A stretch of DNA of 64,000 bases from Cellulophaga algicola DSM 14237 (GCF_000186265.1 NC_014934.1:2790001-2854000); one strand, 5' to 3'; shown: positions 25,226-35,132, counted from the stretch's first letter. Made by a program: numbers and translations. Notes: a model not told the origin generated them from the letters alone.

Positions 25226-28200
25226 TTAGAATCCTATATTGAGTCCTAATCTAAATGTTCTGGGTCTTGGATAAGAATCGGCATCTAAACCAGGTGTAAG
25301 CTGATTTGAGCCCACACTGACATCTGGATCATACCCATTATAATCACTCCATACATACACGTTATCTACAGCACCATAAACACGCAAAGATCTTATTCCT
25401 AGCTTACTTTTTAAATCATTCGGAAGTTCATAACCAAGCGTTATATTGCTTAACCTAAAGTAAGAACCATCTTGAATTAAGTTAGAATAGGCAGTACCAT
25501 TTATACCAGCATCGCCATCGCCCCAAATAGAAGGTTCTATGGTGTTAGGTGTTTCTGGAGTCCATCTGTTGGAAACTCTAGAATATTTATTAAAAAAAGG
25601 AATGGCTTGTGCTGTTCCTTTATTTAAACTTTTGTTATAGATGTCATTCCCATAAGACCATTGTGTTAGCACCGAAAGGTCAAAATTTTTGTAGGTGATA
25701 TTATTTGTAAAACCTCCAAAATGTTTAGGCAATGCATTACCAATTATTTTTCTATCATCAGAATTTACAATTCCATCAGCAGCGTCTGGGACACCGTCCC
25801 CATCTGTATCTACCGTTATTTGATCTGCAAATTTAGGCATACCAGGTCTGTATTTTGTTGGGTCTGGTTGTCCAGATGAAAGCACCGTTCCTTCTTTTAA
25901 CTCATAAACAACATCATACCATACTAGTTCTTGATCTGCTGCATCTTGTCTTAATTTTTCTCCTGCCTGGGCATCAGATAAACCGTCAAAAGCAGCAAAA
26001 TCGCCATAGTTGTATACACCGTCTACTTCTAGACCATACATAGAACCTAATGATTCTCCTACTTTTATAATATAATCATTTTGGATTTGATTATCTCCTA
26101 GAGCGTTGACAAAAAACTGTTCTGCTTTTCCTAAGTCTAGTACCTCGTTTTTGTTAAAACTAATATTAAAGTTACTCGTCCATTTGAAATTATCAGTTTG
26201 AACATTTGTGGTCGTTAAGGAAAATTCTAAACCTTTATTTTCTACTTGACCTAAGTTTTTGAAAACTGTTTTGAAACCTGAAGTAGAAGGCAGTGGCACT
26301 TCTAGTAAGAGATCGTTTGTTTCCTTTCTATAATAATCTACTTCAAAAGCAATACGATTTTTTAAGGCACTTAATGATAGTCCCAGATCAAATTGTTGCG
26401 TTGTTTCCCAAGTTAAATCTTCATTAGCCAATTGGTTAATTGCAGCTCCGGTAACTATTTGATTACCACTAAAAATTGAACTTGCTACGCCTGCCTGTGC
26501 AAATGATCTATAGGAGCCAATTTGGGTATTTCCTGTTTCTCCATAACTAGCCTTAAACCTCAAGGAATTAAGGGTGTTGTTTTCTTTTAAAAAATTCTCT
26601 TGAGCAACATCCCAAGCAAAACCAACAGAAGGGAAAAAACCGTATTTTTTGCCTTCTGCAAATCGAGAAGACCCATCATATCTTGCACTTGCATTAAGAA
26701 TGTATTTCCCTTTGTAACCATATTGAATTCTACCTAAATATGATTTAAGCGCAGTTTTTGTAAATCCAGTTTTGTTTGGAAGCGTTTCTGTTGCAGATGA
26801 CAAATTATCTACATTGACACCAGGTAAGTCAAAACCTGTTGCGGCAGAGGTAAGAAACTCAAAAGAGTTTTGTTGCTCCTCATAAACAGCAGTTGCATTA
26901 AATGAATGATCGCCAAATATTTTAGAATAATTTAAGTTTTGCTCTGTAATTAGCCCCGTACCCATATTAGTACTTAGAAAAGCCCTTCCGTTTGCGGTTC
27001 TACCCCAACTTATTTTTTCAGAGAAATAAGCATTTCCTTTACTAGCCGAAATATTACCTCGTACAGACGTTTTAAACGTTAAATCATCTGTAATGTTATA
27101 TTGTAAAAATACACTACCAAAAGATTGAAAAGAATTTCTGTTATTGGTATTATATTCTAACATGGCTAATGGATTAGTGATGTCACCATCTCTTACAGAA
27201 ATTAATCTTCCGTTTTCATCGTATTCTGCTCCTTCGTAAGCTCTAATACCTTGAACAGGGCTAAATAATACAGCACTTGTTATAATACCATTACGTCCGT
27301 TTCCATTTTCACTTGCTGCGGATACAATTCCTGAATTTTTGGTAATTCCTAAATTAATGTTCATACCTGCCTTAAGCTTATCACTGATGTTCTGATTGAT
27401 GTTTAAGTTACCACTATATCTTTCAAAGTTTGAAGTTTTTACAATACCTTCTTGATTTAAGTATGAAAAAGATGCAGAATAAGAATTTCTATCTCCCCCA
27501 CCAGACATAGATAAGCTGTAATTCTTAGTTACAGCAGTTCTTGTAATTGCATCTTGCCAATCTGTAACAATTACTCCGGGAGTAGATAAACTGATAGGGT
27601 TTCCTTGTTCATCTCTGTATGCTTTCATGAAGTTATCATCTAAGTTATCTGAATCGTAAGGAAAATAATCATTCCAGAAATCAACAAATTCCTGACCACT
27701 TAATAATTCTAAAGGCCTTGCTAGGGTAGAAATACCTGTATAAGTTTCAAAATTTAATGTTGCTCTTCCTTTTTTTCCTTTTTTCGTAGTTATAATAATA
27801 ACTCCGTTCGAACCGCGAGAACCATATATCGCTGTAGCCGATGCATCTTTTAAAACTTCAATAGATTCTATAGAACTGGGATCTATTGATGCAAGAGGGC
27901 TGGAGTTTGAGTTTCCAATTCCTACTGATGTATTGTTGGCATCTCCAGCAATGGCAAAACCATCAATCACATAAAGAGGATCATTACTAGCGGTAATAGA
28001 GCTTCCCCCTCTTACTCTTATATTAAATCCAGAGCCTGGTTCTCCACCAGATTGTACCACCTGAACTCCGGCAGCTCTAGCGGCTAAACCGCCCTCAAAA
28101 CTAACAGGCTTAACTTTATCTAAATCTTCTCCTTTTATAGATGCAATAGAGCCCGTAAGTTCTTTTCTTTTTGCGGTACCATAACCAATTACAACAATTT

Positions 28201-28525
28201 CGTCTAAAGCAGCAACATCTTCTACTAGACTAATAGTAATACTTGTTCTTCCGCTAACATTCACTTCTTTTTTAGCAAAGCCAATGTACGTATATATTAA
28301 AACATCGTTCTCTTTTGCGCTAATGCTGTAATTGCCATCAAAGTCGGTAACCGTTCCTGTGGTAGATCCTTTTACAACCACACTAACTCCAGGTAACGGT
28401 CCGTCTTCGGATGTAACGGTTCCTGTAATTGTAGATTGAGCTTGTGCAAAACCTGTTCCTAAGAATGACACCAATGCCATTAGGAGGATTTTAAATTTCC
28501 ATTTAAATAAAGTGTTGATTTTCAT
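25226..28525 (-). CDS. SusC-like TonB-dependent outer-membrane transporter
   Basis: 1099 residues, normal for SusC. Signal peptide to about residue 30 (FAQAQ), then a carboxypeptidase-regulatory-like domain (STITGTVTSEDGPLPGVSVVV to about 105), a TonB-box-like segment (ALDEIVVIGYGTAKRKEL), the plug (GGLAARAAGVQVVQSGGEPG, DPLYVIDGFAI, IEVLKDASATAIYGSRGSNG) and a 22-strand barrel ending in FRLGLNIGF. It imports oligosaccharides across the outer membrane using TonB energy and works with the SusD encoded next. First gene of its operon. Three direct repeats upstream may control it. Confidence 0.96.
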   Translation of the reverse strand: MKINTLFKWKFKILLMALVSFLGTGFAQAQSTITGTVTSEDGPLPGVSVVVKGSTTGTVTDFDGNYSISAKENDVLIYTYIGFAKKEVNVSGRTSITISLVEDVAALDEIVVIGYGTAKRKELTGSIASIKGEDLDKVKPVSFEGGLAARAAGVQVVQSGGEPGSGFNIRVRGGSSITASNDPLYVIDGFAIAGDANNTSVGIGNSNSSPLASIDPSSIESIEVLKDASATAIYGSRGSNGVIIITTKKGKKGRATLNFETYTGISTLARPLELLSGQEFVDFWNDYFPYDSDNLDDNFMKAYRDEQGNPISLSTPGVIVTDWQDAITRTAVTKNYSLSMSGGGDRNSYSASFSYLNQEGIVKTSNFERYSGNLNINQNISDKLKAGMNINLGITKNSGIVSAASENGNGRNGIITSAVLFSPVQGIRAYEGAEYDENGRLISVRDGDITNPLAMLEYNTNNRNSFQSFGSVFLQYNITDDLTFKTSVRGNISASKGNAYFSEKISWGRTANGRAFLSTNMGTGLITEQNLNYSKIFGDHSFNATAVYEEQQNSFEFLTSAATGFDLPGVNVDNLSSATETLPNKTGFTKTALKSYLGRIQYGYKGKYILNASARYDGSSRFAEGKKYGFFPSVGFAWDVAQENFLKENNTLNSLRFKASYGETGNTQIGSYRSFAQAGVASSIFSGNQIVTGAAINQLANEDLTWETTQQFDLGLSLSALKNRIAFEVDYYRKETNDLLLEVPLPSTSGFKTVFKNLGQVENKGLEFSLTTTNVQTDNFKWTSNFNISFNKNEVLDLGKAEQFFVNALGDNQIQNDYIIKVGESLGSMYGLEVDGVYNYGDFAAFDGLSDAQAGEKLRQDAADQELVWYDVVYELKEGTVLSSGQPDPTKYRPGMPKFADQITVDTDGDGVPDAADGIVNSDDRKIIGNALPKHFGGFTNNITYKNFDLSVLTQWSYGNDIYNKSLNKGTAQAIPFFNKYSRVSNRWTPETPNTIEPSIWGDGDAGINGTAYSNLIQDGSYFRLSNITLGYELPNDLKSKLGIRSLRVYGAVDNVYVWSDYNGYDPDVSVGSNQLTPGLDADSYPRPRTFRLGLNIGF

Positions 28526-28897
28526 AGTCGTGAATTCTTATATTAAGTTTAGTTTAACAAATATTTAATAATTCTACTATTTGAATGAAAACAAATGTTT
28601 TTTAAAAGGTAACAAATGTGTTTTTCTAAAATAAATGTTAAATTACTTAAACTCTTCAAATTTAGGCCCGCTTTATTTATAATCTAATATTGTATCTGTT
28701 TAATAATTATGATATCTGTTTTTAAGTTTATTTTGAACTTTGTCTTTTTATTATTTTTAATAGTTGTTTAGGCAGCATGTGTTTTGTTCTTTCAACTTAG
28801 AATAACTTGATGTTTGTCTATTTTATATCAAGTTTAATATTAAATAATAATTAAAATTTTTCATCAAATTTGAGAAAATAAAAAATTACTTAGAATT
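28526..28897. promoter_or_regulatory. 372-base divergent control region between SusC and GH16
   Basis: No gene. It must hold promoters for both the SusC operon (minus) and the GH16 gene (plus). A weak -7-like AATATTTG (minus strand, 28558-28565; one mismatch to TAnnTTTG) lies 33 bases before the SusC ATG. A weak CAAATTTG precedes GH16 near 28865. Neither has a convincing -33 box, which suits activator-dependent promoters. The ACAAATGT repeats are listed separately. The stretch is very AT-rich. Confidence 0.5.
28591..28638. repeat. Three ACAAATGT-type direct repeats upstream of SusC
   Basis: ACAAATGT occurs at 28591-28598 and 28612-28619, and ATAAATGT at 28631-28638. The start-to-start distances are 21 and 19 bases, about two helical turns each, and the first two copies share a following T-rich stretch. 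They lie just upstream of the presumed SusC promoter, where an activator would bind. The binder is unknown. Confidence 0.5.
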
Positions 28898-29884
28898 ATG
28901 ATAAAACTCAAATTGATAGCGCTAATCCTAATTTTTCAGATTGCGTCTTGTAGTAAAAGTAGTACCGATGAAAAACCAACAAGTGAGGAAGATAATCAAG
29001 GAGAAGTAATCACCCCAGAAGAGGAGGTTGAGGAAGAAGTTGTAAAAGATTGGAAAACTATTCCCGTGCCAGCAGATGCAGGTGCAGGCAATGTATGGGA
29101 ATTTCAAGAGCTTTCAGATGATTTTGATTACGATGCCCCTGCCGATGCTAAAGGTGCTAAATTTGATAAAAAATGGACAGATTTTTATCATAATCTATGG
29201 GCTGGACCAGGTTTAACGGAGTGGAGGAGAGATCATTCTTTAGTGGTTGATGGTAATTTGCAAATGATAGCCAATAGAGCTGAGGGTTCTAATAAAATAA
29301 ATTTAGGCTGTATCACTTCTAAAGAACAGGTAGTATATCCTGTTTATATCGAAGCAAATGTTAAAATAGCCAATACGACGCTAGCTTCAGATGTTTGGTT
29401 ATTGAGTTCCGATGATACACAAGAAATAGATATTGTAGAAGCTTATGGAGCTAGCTATTCAGAATTAGCCGATAGTGATCAAACGTGGTATGCAGAACGT
29501 ATTCATATAAGTCATCATATGTTTATTAGAGATCCTTTTCAGGATTACCAACCTACAGATGCTGGTAGTTGGTATCGTGATGGTACCTTATGGAGAGAAG
29601 ATTATCATACTGTTGGAGTGTATTGGAAAGATCCGTTTCATTTAGAATACTATATAGATGGTAAATTGGCACGAACAACTTCTGGTACGGAAATGATTGA
29701 TCCTAATAACTTTGCGGAAGGTAAGGGCTTATACAAGCCTATGGATATTATTATCAATGCAGAAGATCAAACTTGGCGTTCTGATAACAATGTTACGCCT
29801 TCTGATAAGGAACTAGAGAACAAAGAGAATAACACTTTTAAGGTAGACTGGATCCGTATTTTTAAACCAGTCCCGGCTAATTAA
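28898..29884 (+). CDS. GH16 beta-agarase/porphyranase-type lipoprotein
   Basis: 328 residues, probably on the cell surface (lipobox IASC, Cys18, then an acidic Glu-rich linker to about residue 50). The GH16 jelly roll runs about 68-325. The catalytic motif is E176-I-D178-I-V-E181 (QEIDIVEAYG), with nucleophile and acid/base Glu conserved; the following AYG is common among agarases and porphyranases. It should cut the beta-1,4 bonds of an agar-type galactan backbone and supply oligosaccharides to SusC/SusD. Agarase cannot be separated from porphyranase by eye. It is divergent from SusC and followed by its own terminator. Confidence 0.85.
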   Translation: MIKLKLIALILIFQIASCSKSSTDEKPTSEEDNQGEVITPEEEVEEEVVKDWKTIPVPADAGAGNVWEFQELSDDFDYDAPADAKGAKFDKKWTDFYHNLWAGPGLTEWRRDHSLVVDGNLQMIANRAEGSNKINLGCITSKEQVVYPVYIEANVKIANTTLASDVWLLSSDDTQEIDIVEAYGASYSELADSDQTWYAERIHISHHMFIRDPFQDYQPTDAGSWYRDGTLWREDYHTVGVYWKDPFHLEYYIDGKLARTTSGTEMIDPNNFAEGKGLYKPMDIIINAEDQTWRSDNNVTPSDKELENKENNTFKVDWIRIFKPVPAN

Positions 29885-29910
29885 AGGAATTGAGATAATA
29901 AATGTTATAA

Positions 29911-29947
29911 AACGTATGAGTTGGATTCTAACTCATACGTTTTATTC
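29911..29947 (+). terminator. Terminator after GH16
   Basis: Perfect 12-base arms AACGTATGAGTT (29911-29922) and AACTCATACGTT (29930-29941), 7-base loop, then TTTATT. It ends the GH16 transcript. A longer reading of the next sulfatase would begin inside this stem, which argues against that start. Confidence 0.9.
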
Positions 29948-29989
29948 ATAAAATCATATGTTATCTTATTTTCTAAAAAAAAAGCTAAC

Positions 29990-30029
29990 TTTTGTAAAGC
30001 GCTTCCTGCGCTTTTTCCTTTTTACAAAA
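29990..30029 (+). other. Nested inverted repeats just before a sulfatase gene
   Basis: Outer arms TTTTGTAAA (29990-29998) and TTTACAAAA (30021-30029) enclose an inner AGCGC (29998-30002) / GCGCT (30008-30012) stem. It lies 20 bases upstream of the sulfatase ATG at 30050. It could be a leader RNA hairpin or an operator. There is no long T-run of terminator type. Confidence 0.4.
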
Positions 30030-30049
30030 AGATAAAAAATTTTCTAAAG

Positions 30050-31738
30050 ATGCTTAAAAAAATCGTTGTTCTTTCCGTTCTATCCATCTCCTTTTTTTCC
30101 TGCAAGGAAGCTCCTCAAGAAGAAGTAGTGCCCGCTAAAAAGCCAAATATTATTTATATCATGGCAGATGATCATACCACACAGGCATTTGGTATTTATG
30201 GTAGTAGGTTGGCAAGTTTAAATCCTACTCCTACCTTAGACCAATTAGCGCATGAAGGAATGGTCTTTGATAATTGTTTCGTGACTAACGCTATTTGTAC
30301 ACCAAGTAGAGCAACCATACTTACAGGACAATATAGTCAAGCAAATGGAGTGTTAGATTTAGAGGGGCATTTAGAAACATCGAATCAATATTTACCGGTA
30401 GAACTTAAGAAATTAGGCTATCAAACTTCTTTAATTGGTAAATGGCATTTGGGTGAAAAGCCCAATTTTGATTATTATAACATTTTTACAGAGCATGGTG
30501 GGCAAGGATCTTATTTTGATCCTAATTTGACGGAAAGTGGTATGAATTTCGCAGAATACGGAACACCAGAGTATGAAGGAAAAAAGTATACCGGTCACAG
30601 TTCAGATATTGTGGCAGACATATCTATAGATTGGCTTAAAAATAAGAGAGATAAAAGCAAACCTTTTATGTTAATGGTGCAGTTTAAAGCACCACATGAT
30701 GATTTTGAATATGCACCTCGCTATAATGATTATTTAGCAGATACCTATATTCCAGAGCCCGCTAGCTTATATGAAAATGGGAATAATGGTTCTATCGCAA
30801 CCCGAGGAAAAAATGATTCCTTACTAAGTGTCATTGGTTCATCAGTTTCTAAAAGAAATACTATAAGAAGTATGGGAATGCGGCTATGGAGTGATGATTT
30901 TACCAAAATATCCAACCCAGATTTTGATGCATCAGTGGGAACCAATTTAGATTTAAGTGACAAGGAGTATACGCATGCCACCTATCAAGAATATTTAAAA
31001 AGATACCTGCGCTGTGTAAAAGGGGTAGATGATAATGTAGCACGCTTAATCAAATATCTAAAAGAAGAAGGGTTGTATGATAGTAATACAATTATCGTGT
31101 ATACTGGAGATCAAGGATTTATGCTTGGAGAACATGATTATATAGATAAACGATGGATGTATGAAGAGTCTATGCGTATGCCATTTATTGTTCATTATCC
31201 AGAAAAAATTAAACCCAATACGAGAACAAATGCAATTATTAATAATACAGATTTTGCTCCTACATTAATTGATATAGCGGGTGGGACAGTTCCAAAGCAA
31301 ATGCAAGGACATAGCTTCAAAACTATTTTAGAGACAGGAGAAGAGCCAGAAGATTGGCAGCAGTCTACCTATTATAGGTATTGGATGCATATGGCTCATG
31401 CACATGCCAATCCAGCGCATTTCGGAATTCGGACAAAACAATACAAGCTTATCTTTTTCTATGGTAAATACTGGGTAGATACTAAAGATCCAGAAGCTAC
31501 CTGGAATAAAAAGAGTTGGGGCAACCAATTTGAAATGGATACCCCTGTGGCTTGGGAGTTTTACGATTTAAGTAAGGACCCTAAGGAGATGAATAATGCC
31601 TATGATCATCCGGAATATAAAGCTATTATTGCCGATTTAAAAAATCAGTTGATAGAAAAACGTAAAAGCTTAAATGAAGAAGATGGAGCTAAATATCCAC
31701 ATATTCAGAAGGTGATTGACGCCCATTGGAACGATTAA
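30050..31738 (+). CDS. S1-family sulfatase, lipoprotein
   Basis: 562 residues, lipobox FFSC (Cys18). Formylglycine-dependent sulfatase: the maturation motif C83-T-P-S-R87 is canonical and requires a separate maturase (FGE or anSME type) not present in this window. Metal-binding N-terminal Asp pair in IIYIMADDH (40-41); the second half has 'TIIVYTGDQGFMLGEHDYIDKRWMYEESMRMPFIV', typical for S1. The frame is open upstream to 29921, but that lies in a terminator stem, so ATG 30050 is chosen; it starts a proper signal peptide. It is cotranscribed with the next gene (26-base gap). It removes sulfate from galactan residues by context; position specificity unknown. Confidence 0.92.
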   Translation: MLKKIVVLSVLSISFFSCKEAPQEEVVPAKKPNIIYIMADDHTTQAFGIYGSRLASLNPTPTLDQLAHEGMVFDNCFVTNAICTPSRATILTGQYSQANGVLDLEGHLETSNQYLPVELKKLGYQTSLIGKWHLGEKPNFDYYNIFTEHGGQGSYFDPNLTESGMNFAEYGTPEYEGKKYTGHSSDIVADISIDWLKNKRDKSKPFMLMVQFKAPHDDFEYAPRYNDYLADTYIPEPASLYENGNNGSIATRGKNDSLLSVIGSSVSKRNTIRSMGMRLWSDDFTKISNPDFDASVGTNLDLSDKEYTHATYQEYLKRYLRCVKGVDDNVARLIKYLKEEGLYDSNTIIVYTGDQGFMLGEHDYIDKRWMYEESMRMPFIVHYPEKIKPNTRTNAIINNTDFAPTLIDIAGGTVPKQMQGHSFKTILETGEEPEDWQQSTYYRYWMHMAHAHANPAHFGIRTKQYKLIFFYGKYWVDTKDPEATWNKKSWGNQFEMDTPVAWEFYDLSKDPKEMNNAYDHPEYKAIIADLKNQLIEKRKSLNEEDGAKYPHIQKVIDAHWND

Positions 31739-31764
31739 ATATAACCTCGTAGAACCAACTTTTT

Positions 31765-33381
31765 ATGAAAATAAGCATTAAAATACTGGTAGTTATGGTG
31801 TTGCTAGTTTCTGTTGCAGGAAACAGCCAAATGAAAAAAGAGCGGTATACTTCTAGAACTATTTCCATTCCAAAATGGGAAGTTGTAGATATTAGTTTTA
31901 AAAGTAATGAAGAGGCAATTGCGCCCTACACTACAGATTTTTCAGCAATTTTTACTAATGAACACGGTAAGCAACAAGAAATACCTGGTTTTTATAACGG
32001 CAAAAATGAGTGGGTCATACGTTTTTCTAGTAATGAAGAGGGGCAGTATATCTATGAAACAGTGTCTGAACTAAAAGGACTTAACCGGAAAAAAGGCAAG
32101 ATTAAGGTTACGACTTCGAGCAACACTAATCATGGGGGTATCGTAATTAAAAAAGAAAATCCACAACATTTTTATTATGAAGATGGTACACCTTATTTTT
32201 TATTAGCTTTTGAATGTGATTGGCTGTATGCCTTAGATTACCACACTGAAAAAGACTTGCCTAAGACAAATCATTTACTGGATTTAATAAAGGAAAACGG
32301 ATTCAATCAAATTGTGATGAACGTGTTTTCTTACGATGTGAGTTGGCAGAAAGATGCGAAACTAGCACAGCATCCAGAACATGAATTTGGAGGTCCAAAG
32401 GATATTTTTCCTTTTCTAGGGACAAATGATAATCCGGATTACAGCGCTTTGAACCCTGAATTTTTTCAAAAGCTAGACAGGACCATCAGCTTAATGCATG
32501 ATAAGCGCATAGCATCACATTTGATGATTTATGTATGGAACAAATTAGTCGCCTGGCCCGATATGAATAGTGAGGCAGATAATATGTATTTTGATTATGT
32601 GATTAAACGCTATCAAGCTTTTCCAAACATGGTTTGGGATATTTCTAAAGAAGCTTTGTTTTATGGTAGGGCAGATGAAGCGTATATTCATGGAAGAATT
32701 GAAAGACTACGTAAAGCAGATCAATTTAATAGATTGGTCTCGGTACATGATTTTAAATACTGTTCTAATTTCCCTGAAAAGGTAGATTTTATATCTAGCC
32801 AAAACTGGTCGCATAATCTGTATGACAAGATGATAGCTGCTCAGACAAAATTTAAGGATAAGCCTGTTTTTAATATAGAACATGGCGGTTATGAAGAGGC
32901 CCCGTATACCGTTTTTACAGGAGATTATACAAATGCAGAAACGTGTCTAAGAAGAAATTATATGTGTTTGTTTGCAGGAGTATACACTACATATTACTGG
33001 CAAGGAGCTTCTTGGAATGCTATTATTTATAATCCTTTTGAACAGCCAGAAGATTTTATAAAACCAAAATTTGAATACTTTGATCACATGTCGAAATTAT
33101 TTACGGCATTTGATTTTAGCAAAATGAAACCTACACCTTGGCAAAATGGGAGCGCTTATAATTTGACCAATGAAGAAAAGACTGTTTTACTTTATATACA
33201 TAAAGAAAATTACGGTATTGATGCTGCGTTTCTAAAAAAAGAAAGTAGCAAAAGAACCGTACAATGGTTCAATACATTAACAGGAGAATTTAGTAGTGTA
33301 ACAGCTATGCAAGATTCAGGTAAGTTTATTTCTCCTTGGTCAGGAAAAGCAGACGCTATTTTGATTTCTAAGCTCAGATAG
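31765..33381 (+). CDS. DUF5060/DUF4038 putative glycosidase
   Basis: 538 residues with a signal peptide (ILVVMVLLVSVAGNSQ). Residues about 25-115 are a DUF5060 beta-sandwich (WEVVDISFKSNEEAIAPYTTDFSAIF). Next is a clan-A-like TIM barrel of DUF4038 type ('YYEDGTPYFLLAFECDWLYAL'), ending in a small beta domain. Two candidate catalytic glutamates fit clan A: one in WDISKEALF after barrel strand 4 and one in FNIEHGGYEE after strand 7. Related proteins include GH140 apiosidase, but many have no known activity. It probably acts on a galactan side chain or backbone; the substrate is open. 26 bases after the sulfatase. Confidence 0.75.
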   Translation: MKISIKILVVMVLLVSVAGNSQMKKERYTSRTISIPKWEVVDISFKSNEEAIAPYTTDFSAIFTNEHGKQQEIPGFYNGKNEWVIRFSSNEEGQYIYETVSELKGLNRKKGKIKVTTSSNTNHGGIVIKKENPQHFYYEDGTPYFLLAFECDWLYALDYHTEKDLPKTNHLLDLIKENGFNQIVMNVFSYDVSWQKDAKLAQHPEHEFGGPKDIFPFLGTNDNPDYSALNPEFFQKLDRTISLMHDKRIASHLMIYVWNKLVAWPDMNSEADNMYFDYVIKRYQAFPNMVWDISKEALFYGRADEAYIHGRIERLRKADQFNRLVSVHDFKYCSNFPEKVDFISSQNWSHNLYDKMIAAQTKFKDKPVFNIEHGGYEEAPYTVFTGDYTNAETCLRRNYMCLFAGVYTTYYWQGASWNAIIYNPFEQPEDFIKPKFEYFDHMSKLFTAFDFSKMKPTPWQNGSAYNLTNEEKTVLLYIHKENYGIDAAFLKKESSKRTVQWFNTLTGEFSSVTAMQDSGKFISPWSGKADAILISKLR

Positions 33382-33503
33382 CCCCAAAAACAAGTGTTTT
33401 AATCATTTGCTCTATTATTAAAGACATACGTTTTAATACTTTTCGCAGGATAATTCGAATTTCGCTATAGAAACTAAAGGAAACCATTTAAGAATTATTT
33501 ACC

Positions 33504-35048
33504 ATGAATTTAAGAAGATATATGTTGTTTGCCATTCTGGTTTGTTCGTTGGCAATTTCTTCCTGTACAGAAAAAAAGGAGAAAAAAGAAATCGTAGAAC
33601 AAGAAAAGCCTGTATACGAAGCAAACTGGGAATCTATAAAAGCGAATTATAAAGACCCAACATGGTTTAATGAAAAAAAGTTTGGAATTTTTATACACTG
33701 GGGAGCATACAGTGTTCCTGCTTATAGTTCAGAATGGTATCCTCGTAAAATGTATATGGATACAGCTACATTTTCTGCACAATTAAAATTAGGAGAAAAG
33801 GGTCCTTCAGATGTTTTTTTACATCACAAAGAAAATTGGGGAGATCCAAAAACATTTGGATATAAAGATTTTATTCCAATGTTTAAAGGTGAAAAATTTG
33901 ACGCTAATGAATGGATCAACATCTTTGAAAAAGCAGGTGCAAAATATGTAATTCCTGTAGCAGAACACCATGATGGTTTTGCAATGTATAAATCAAATGT
34001 GACCCGTTGGAATTCTGTAGATATGGGGCCTAAGAAAGATATTTTAGGAGAATTATTTAAAGCAGGTAGAGAAAAAGGCATGATTATGGGAGCTTCATCT
34101 CACTTTGCTTTCAATTGGTCTTTCTATAATAAAAAAGACAAATTTGATACGACAGACCCAGAATATTCAGATTTGTATTCTACCAAGGGTAAAGACTTAA
34201 CGCAGCCTGTATCTGAAGAATTTAAGGAGCTTTGGTGGGCAAGAACTAAAGATATTATAGATAACTATCAGCCAGATATCTTATGGTTCGATTTTTATTT
34301 AGATATCCCTGATTTTGCAGATCAACGTCCAAAGTTAGCCGCCTACTATTACAACAAAGGTATTGAATGGGGGAAAGAAGTGGTGTTGCAGGATAAAAAC
34401 TTCTCTCATGAAGCATTTCCAGAAGGAACGGTTATCTATGATTTAGAAAGAGGTAAACTACCGGGAATTAGAAAATTGCCATGGCAAACGGATACCTCAA
34501 TAGGGAAAAACTCTTGGAGTCATGTAACCAACTGGGAATCTAAGACGGCCAATGAAATTGTAGATGATTTAATTGATATTGTTAGTAAGAATGGAAATCT
34601 CTTATTAAATGTAGGGCCAAAAGCTGATGGTACTATTCCAGAAGATCAGCAAGCTATATTATTTCAAATTGGCGATTGGTTAAAAATTAATGGCGATGCA
34701 ATTTATGATACTACCTACTGGAAAACTTTTGGTGAAGGACCTACCGAAGTAAAAAAAGGACATCATTCTGAAGGCGATAATGAAGGTTTGTCTTCAAAAG
34801 ATATCAGATTTACAACAAAAGATCATAAGCTATTTGCTATCGTTCTTGATTGGCCAGAAGATGGTATTGTAAATATTGAGTCGCTTGCAAAGAATTCAGA
34901 ATATGTAAAAGATTTAAAGATTACCAATGCGAAAGTTTTAGGTAGTCCGGACAAAATAAAATGGAGTCAAGAGGCTGATGGTTTAAAAGTAATGATGCCA
35001 ACAGAAAAACCAGGAGACTTTGCTTATGTTATTCAATTCGATTTTTAG
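33504..35048 (+). CDS. GH29 alpha-L-fucosidase/alpha-L-galactosidase-type lipoprotein
   Basis: 514 residues, lipobox AISSC (Cys21). Complete GH29 active-site signatures: 'KFGIFIHWGAYSVPAYSSEWY' (59-79), H155-H156-D157 in AEHHDGFAMY, and nucleophile D263 in QPDILWFDF. A C-terminal beta domain begins near residue 400. GH29 enzymes release terminal alpha-L-fucose by retention; members in porphyran-type loci can act on alpha-L-galactose, which differs only by O6. The agar/porphyran context makes L-galactose a real option. 122 bases separate it from the previous gene, so it may have its own promoter, though I saw no good one. It ends at a strong terminator. Confidence 0.88.
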   Translation: MNLRRYMLFAILVCSLAISSCTEKKEKKEIVEQEKPVYEANWESIKANYKDPTWFNEKKFGIFIHWGAYSVPAYSSEWYPRKMYMDTATFSAQLKLGEKGPSDVFLHHKENWGDPKTFGYKDFIPMFKGEKFDANEWINIFEKAGAKYVIPVAEHHDGFAMYKSNVTRWNSVDMGPKKDILGELFKAGREKGMIMGASSHFAFNWSFYNKKDKFDTTDPEYSDLYSTKGKDLTQPVSEEFKELWWARTKDIIDNYQPDILWFDFYLDIPDFADQRPKLAAYYYNKGIEWGKEVVLQDKNFSHEAFPEGTVIYDLERGKLPGIRKLPWQTDTSIGKNSWSHVTNWESKTANEIVDDLIDIVSKNGNLLLNVGPKADGTIPEDQQAILFQIGDWLKINGDAIYDTTYWKTFGEGPTEVKKGHHSEGDNEGLSSKDIRFTTKDHKLFAIVLDWPEDGIVNIESLAKNSEYVKDLKITNAKVLGSPDKIKWSQEADGLKVMMPTEKPGDFAYVIQFDF

Positions 35049-35075
35049 TAGTACTGTAGTTTAATTTTTAGTAGG

Positions 35076-35117
35076 TGCCAAGGCTTTGTTTTCTGACGAG
35101 TCTTGGCATTTTTTTTT
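35076..35117 (+). terminator. Terminator after GH29
   Basis: TGCCAAG (35076-35082) and CTTGGCA (35102-35108) with a 19-base loop, followed by nine T (35109-35117). It starts 27 bases after the GH29 stop. Confidence 0.88.
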
Positions 35118-35132
35118 AACCCTAATTTATAC

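Noticed and set aside
28526-28897. CRISPR-like array from the ACAAATGT repeats
   Set aside because: Only three 8-base copies with short AT-rich spacing; no 23-47 base repeat, no cas gene.
29921-30049. Upstream extension of the sulfatase frame
   Set aside because: It begins inside the terminator stem of GH16, and the natural signal peptide starts at 30050.
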